This document shows positions 60,952 through 64,000 of a DNA stretch of 64,000 nucleotides, one piece after another. Each line of letters starts with the position of its first letter. Position 1 is the first letter of the stretch. Source of the DNA: Ardenticatenaceae bacterium (GTDB taxonomy: Bacteria; Chloroflexota; Anaerolineae; Promineifilales; Promineifilaceae); contig JACKBT010000024.1 in NCBI GenBank assembly GCA_020634415.1, forward strand, positions 11,708-75,707, given 5' to 3'. The notes beneath the pieces were generated by a model. It was not told the DNA's origin. It searched no databases and was given only the letters and a program-made list of their open reading frames with translations. Position numbers and translations under genes: made by a program.

Positions 60952-61461
60952 ATGAGCAATGAATTATTACAGCACAGCTTGTTTTATGGAGCGATTTTGT
61001 CGGTGGCGATGAGTGTGACGTTTCTCATCCTGCTGTGGATTAACCCTGAGATGTGGTTGGATGATTATCCGCCGGATATTCAGGCGCGTTTTGGGGAGAT
61101 GAGTGAGAAGGCGAAGCGGCAAAAAAGGATCGCGGCTGTACCTGTTTTAGCTTTCCTTTTTGGCACGGTGGTTGTAGCGGCCGTTCGCTGGGTACAAGCA
61201 CACTCTGGGCAAGTGACTTTTGGCGATATTTTTTGGAGCAGTTTTTTGATTTTCAATCTGTTTAACCTGGTGGATTTGTTGGTTTTGGATTGGCTGATTT
61301 TTGTGACGATTCAGCCGAAGATTGCGATTTTGCCAGGAACAGAAGGGGCGGCGGGTTATAAGAATTATGCTTTTCACTTTTTTGCGTCGTTGAAAGGGGT
61401 GGGGCTTTCGCTGGTGGTGAGTGGGTTGGTGGCGGGGGTGATGTGGCTGGTGGCGGCTTAA
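60952..61461 (+). CDS. Hypothetical four-helix membrane protein
   Basis: About 169 residues with four membrane helices (9-29, 61-81, 93-113, 145-165) and a short cytoplasmic stretch (DIQARFGEMSEKAKRQKR). No family recognised. GGAAGG lies nine bases before the ATG at 60952. It follows the glycosyltransferase gene. Confidence 0.65.
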   Translation: MSNELLQHSLFYGAILSVAMSVTFLILLWINPEMWLDDYPPDIQARFGEMSEKAKRQKRIAAVPVLAFLFGTVVVAAVRWVQAHSGQVTFGDIFWSSFLIFNLFNLVDLLVLDWLIFVTIQPKIAILPGTEGAAGYKNYAFHFFASLKGVGLSLVVSGLVAGVMWLVAA

Positions 61462-61745
61462 CTGTTGGAGACTGGAGAGGGGGTAATCTCCAGTCTCAGT
61501 AGTTTAGAAAACGAGCAAATTTAACGCAAAGAACGCCAAGAAGCGAAGAGCGCAAAGGTTTTGTGGGCTATCTTTCCTTTCATTCTTTGCCTCTTTGCCC
61601 CTTTGCGTTAAGTTTTTTCGATCTCCTGAGTCTTTCCCCTTGCGCTAAACAAGTTGAGAACGGCCGTTTCCCTCACGGCCGTTTTTTTTGCCTGCCCGTT
61701 TCCTAAATATCCCCTTGACGTTATACAAGTAAAGAGGGAACTTTT
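61462..61745. other. Spacer with repeats and a palindrome-built terminator
   Basis: Holds a heptamer element (about 61465-61498), an inverted pair AACGCAAAGAACG.../CTTTGCGTTAAG (about 61521-61612) and the terminator at 61659-61689. No gene seen. Confidence 0.7.
61659..61689 (+). terminator. Terminator built from two CGGCCGTT palindromes
   Basis: AACGGCCGT (61659-61667) and ACGGCCGTT (61675-61683) form a nine-base stem around TTCCCTC, followed by eight Ts. The dispersed palindrome itself is used as terminator arms. Confidence 0.88.
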
Positions 61746-62312
61746 ATGGTTATGGCTTGTGAGCGAGAGCTGATTGAGCGGGCGGTGGCCGGGGATGAAA
61801 CGGCCGTCATCACCCTCTACCACCAGCACAAAACAGCGATCTACACCTATCTGCATTACCGCGTAGGCGGCGACCCGGCGCTGGCTGAAGATATAACGGC
61901 CGATGTCTTCGAGCGCATGGTGCTGCATTTGCCGAATTTTGTGGTGGGTGAACGGCCGTTACGCGCCTGGCTCTACACCATCGCCCGTAATCGCCTCCTC
62001 GATCATCTGCGGCTGCATGGCAAAAATGGCTGGTCGTCTTTAGATGAACAACTGCCATCGTCGGCCTCCAGCCTGGAAGAGCAAAGCCACCATCGCCTGG
62101 AACAAGACCGGGTGGCGGAGGCTCTGGCCCATCTGACGGACGAGCAGCGCGAGGTGGTGATCTTACGGTTTTTGGAAGAGTATAACGTGGCCGAGACAGC
62201 GGCGGTGATGGGCAAGAAGGCGGGGGCGGTGAAGACGTTGACGCGCCGCGCCCTGGCTGCGCTGCGCCGCCTCTTAGAACGGGAGATTGAACATGATTCG
62301 CCGACAAAATGA
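61746..62312 (+). CDS. ECF-type sigma-70 family RNA polymerase sigma factor
   Basis: A 188-residue extracytoplasmic-function sigma factor with region 2 (DPALAEDITADVFERMVLHL, ERPLRAWLYTIARNRLLDHL) and region 4 (LTDEQREVVILRFLEEYNVA, ETAAVMGKKAGAVKTLTRR). It overlaps the next gene by 20 bases, as sigma/anti-sigma pairs often do. A Met two codons in is an alternative start. The TTGACG upstream may be part of the promoter, but no -10 is convincing. Confidence 0.93.
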   Translation: MVMACERELIERAVAGDETAVITLYHQHKTAIYTYLHYRVGGDPALAEDITADVFERMVLHLPNFVVGERPLRAWLYTIARNRLLDHLRLHGKNGWSSLDEQLPSSASSLEEQSHHRLEQDRVAEALAHLTDEQREVVILRFLEEYNVAETAAVMGKKAGAVKTLTRRALAALRRLLEREIEHDSPTK

Positions 62313-64000
62313 CATTCTGGAACGCTGCCTGGAGCGTTTGGCTCAAGGTGAGGCCATCGAAGATTGTTTGGCTGATTATCCCCAACAGGCGGATGAATTA
62401 CGGCCGTTACTCCAGGCCGCGCAGCAACTCCATTCCCTCTCTCCGCAGCCGCCGAGCGCGGCTGCCGATAAACGAATTGAACAGCGTTTGCGTAGGGCCG
62501 TGCGCCAGCGTAATCAGGAGATAGTTATGCTCTGGCAACGGCCGTTCTCAATGGAGAGAATCATGAAATCCTTTGTGCGTTTCATACCGCGTGTGGCTCT
62601 AGGCGTTTTAACGCTGGGGCTGCTTGTTTTTCTAATTGCCCAACTGCCCTTCTGGTCTGCGCCAGAGATGGAACCGATGGTCTCATCCACCACGATTGCT
62701 GTAGAGCGCGAAAGTGAAGACAGTGTTGTAGCTGATTTATCGGCCGATCCAGGTGAGGTGCCGCTCTATCGCATTGTGGCTGAACCTGTGCCCGACACGC
62801 CGGAGGCGATGTTGGCCTGGGCGCGTGACTTTGGTTTGCCGGAGCCGGTGCTGTATGAACGGCCGTCTAGCGATGATCCAGGCCGTTATGTGATTGGCTC
62901 AGACGGCCGTCGCCTTGTCTTCCAAAGTGCTGGCTCCACCGGCGAAATCTTCTACCTGAACCCACTGGCGGCCACAACCGGAGAGCCGCTGCCCTTTGCC
63001 GAAGCCAGCCAGATAGCGGTCAATTTTTTGCAAGAACACAACCTGCTGCCAGCTACTTATCAGGTAGATGCACAGCCCTTTACCACATCGGGTAATGGGC
63101 AGCAGAATGTGGTGGTGCGCATGACTGTAGATGAGGGGGTTGTGGGTGAGCTTACCGGGTTTGGCACAGCCCTCACGGTGGTGGTGGCGGCTGATGGGCA
63201 GGTTGCGTATGCTTTTTTGCGAGATTTGGCGGTGGAAACGGCCGATTCTGTCCAGATTATCTCCGCTCAAGAAGCCTACGATAAGCTTCTGGCGGGTGAC
63301 ATCTATGGCGCATCGCGCAACCAGATAGGCGCTGCTGGCAGAACGTTTACCTCACCCACAAGCTGGCAGATAGGCCAGACGGTGGATGTGACGGGTTATC
63401 TGGAACTGTTTGTGGCGGCTGCTGATGGCGGTGTATGGGCTGCCTTGTCCAATGGGGGTTCTGCTCGCTTTCAATTAACAGGCCCACGTCTGGCAGAGCT
63501 GGCGGCGGAAAATTGGTCACAGACCTATCGTGTGCAGGGGGTCGTGACGGCTCAGTTGAACGATTCTACCTGGGAATTGGAGGTGCAAGCTTGGCAGCAA
63601 GCTTTTTATGAGGATGTGAGCTGTTTGATGGGTGAGCTGGTGCGCCAGGATGGTGAGGTGCGTTTTCGCAGTGATGAAGGGGATGAGTATGGCCTGCCTC
63701 AGGCTCCGGCAGAACTTGAGGCTGGGGAAAAATTGCAGGTTTGTTTAAGTGTGCCCGGTGAGCCAGGTACGGATTTAGCCTGGTCGGCCATTCACGTGCA
63801 GCCGCCTTCGGGCTGGATGTTTGCGGGTGGCGGTGGTGGCGGGTTCACTATGGTGCAGGAAGGGGTGGTGGAGCAGGTTATGGAAGGGGGTGTGACGCGG
63901 ACTGTGACTATGGGTGGTGGCGGTGGTGGTGGTAGTGAGGGAACGGCCGTTATCGTTCCCCCGCCTTCTGTTTCTACGGCCAACGAAGCCTCTGTTGTGG
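62293..64000 (+). CDS. Membrane-anchored anti-sigma-like protein, 3' cut by window edge
   Basis: The frame is open to the last base. An N-terminal cytoplasmic part (ILERCLERLAQGEAIEDCLA, DYPQQADELRPLLQAAQQLH) resembles the region found next to ECF sigma factors in Anaerolineae. A membrane helix lies at about 101-121 (FIPRVALGVLTLGLLVFLI). The extracytoplasmic part is beta-rich with several repeats of a strand-turn pattern and ends with Gly-rich runs. It lacks a visible zinc-finger motif. The overlap and direction suggest it controls the sigma factor upstream. Confidence 0.8.
   Translation, partial: MIRRQNDILERCLERLAQGEAIEDCLADYPQQADELRPLLQAAQQLHSLSPQPPSAAADKRIEQRLRRAVRQRNQEIVMLWQRPFSMERIMKSFVRFIPRVALGVLTLGLLVFLIAQLPFWSAPEMEPMVSSTTIAVERESEDSVVADLSADPGEVPLYRIVAEPVPDTPEAMLAWARDFGLPEPVLYERPSSDDPGRYVIGSDGRRLVFQSAGSTGEIFYLNPLAATTGEPLPFAEASQIAVNFLQEHNLLPATYQVDAQPFTTSGNGQQNVVVRMTVDEGVVGELTGFGTALTVVVAADGQVAYAFLRDLAVETADSVQIISAQEAYDKLLAGDIYGASRNQIGAAGRTFTSPTSWQIGQTVDVTGYLELFVAAADGGVWAALSNGGSARFQLTGPRLAELAAENWSQTYRVQGVVTAQLNDSTWELEVQAWQQAFYEDVSCLMGELVRQDGEVRFRSDEGDEYGLPQAPAELEAGEKLQVCLSVPGEPGTDLAWSAIHVQPPSGWMFAGGGGGGFTMVQEGVVEQVMEGGVTRTVTMGGGGGGGSEGTAVIVPPPSVSTANEASVV

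Overview
The window looks like chromosomal DNA of a member of the Chloroflexota (Anaerolineae-like). I infer this from the gene types: DUF1361/VanZ membrane proteins, a CarD regulator, an F420-type luciferase-like oxidoreductase, a baseplate-J-like anchored protein, proline/threonine-rich lipoproteins and a STAND/WD40 giant. The assignment rests on gene content and style, not on a search. I recognised no rRNA, tRNA or CRISPR array. Two genome-wide habits stand out. The palindrome AACGGCCGTT (core CGGCCG) is scattered through genes and spacers about 2-3 times per kb, like the HIP1 palindrome of cyanobacteria. Most spacers carry short tandem repeats, usually heptamers, arranged as two opposing arms.

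Layout. 0-10 kb: a ureohydrolase cut by the window edge, an SPFH membrane protein with a consensus promoter and two operators, a 2H phosphoesterase, an EamA transporter, a membrane-protein cluster, and a NarL-type response regulator/histidine kinase pair. 10-14 kb: an accessory-looking module of an unrecognised DNA-binding-like protein, a candidate small RNA with its own promoter and terminator, an ExeA/TniB-like AAA+ ATPase on a probable leaderless mRNA, and an AT-hook protein. 14-32 kb: mostly housekeeping genes on the minus strand: fhs, a TPR/SLT lytic transglycosylase, mltG, ruvX, a baseplate-J-like protein, carD, an XRE regulator and alaS. Upstream of alaS lies what looks like a complete transcription attenuator, with a leaderless leader peptide containing five consecutive Ala codons, an antiterminator segment and a terminator.

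32-39 kb: a three-gene plus-strand operon, EAD-FGE protein, SIR2-like protein, and a 1648-residue STAND NTPase with a membrane segment, 14 WD40 repeats and a PPC domain. This is the best candidate for an undescribed immunity (conflict) system. 39-44 kb: rpe, a methyltransferase, a lipoprotein and an ALDH7-type dehydrogenase. 44-48.2 kb: a repeat-flanked accessory island with a BrnT toxin fragment cut by an IS66-type element, an orphan RHS C-terminal toxin with a membrane immunity candidate, and a broken lipoprotein gene. 48-64 kb: a hydroxyacid dehydrogenase, a surface protein, a YdcF-like protein, an LLM oxidoreductase, a methyltransferase, a GH30 hydrolase, an ABM-NUDIX fusion, an Eis-like acetyltransferase, an MGT glycosyltransferase under a strong promoter with an 18-bp palindromic operator, and an ECF sigma factor overlapping a membrane-anchored anti-sigma-like gene that runs off the end.

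Most functional calls rest on motifs read by eye. Promoters, the attenuator and the small RNA are predictions from sequence pattern.
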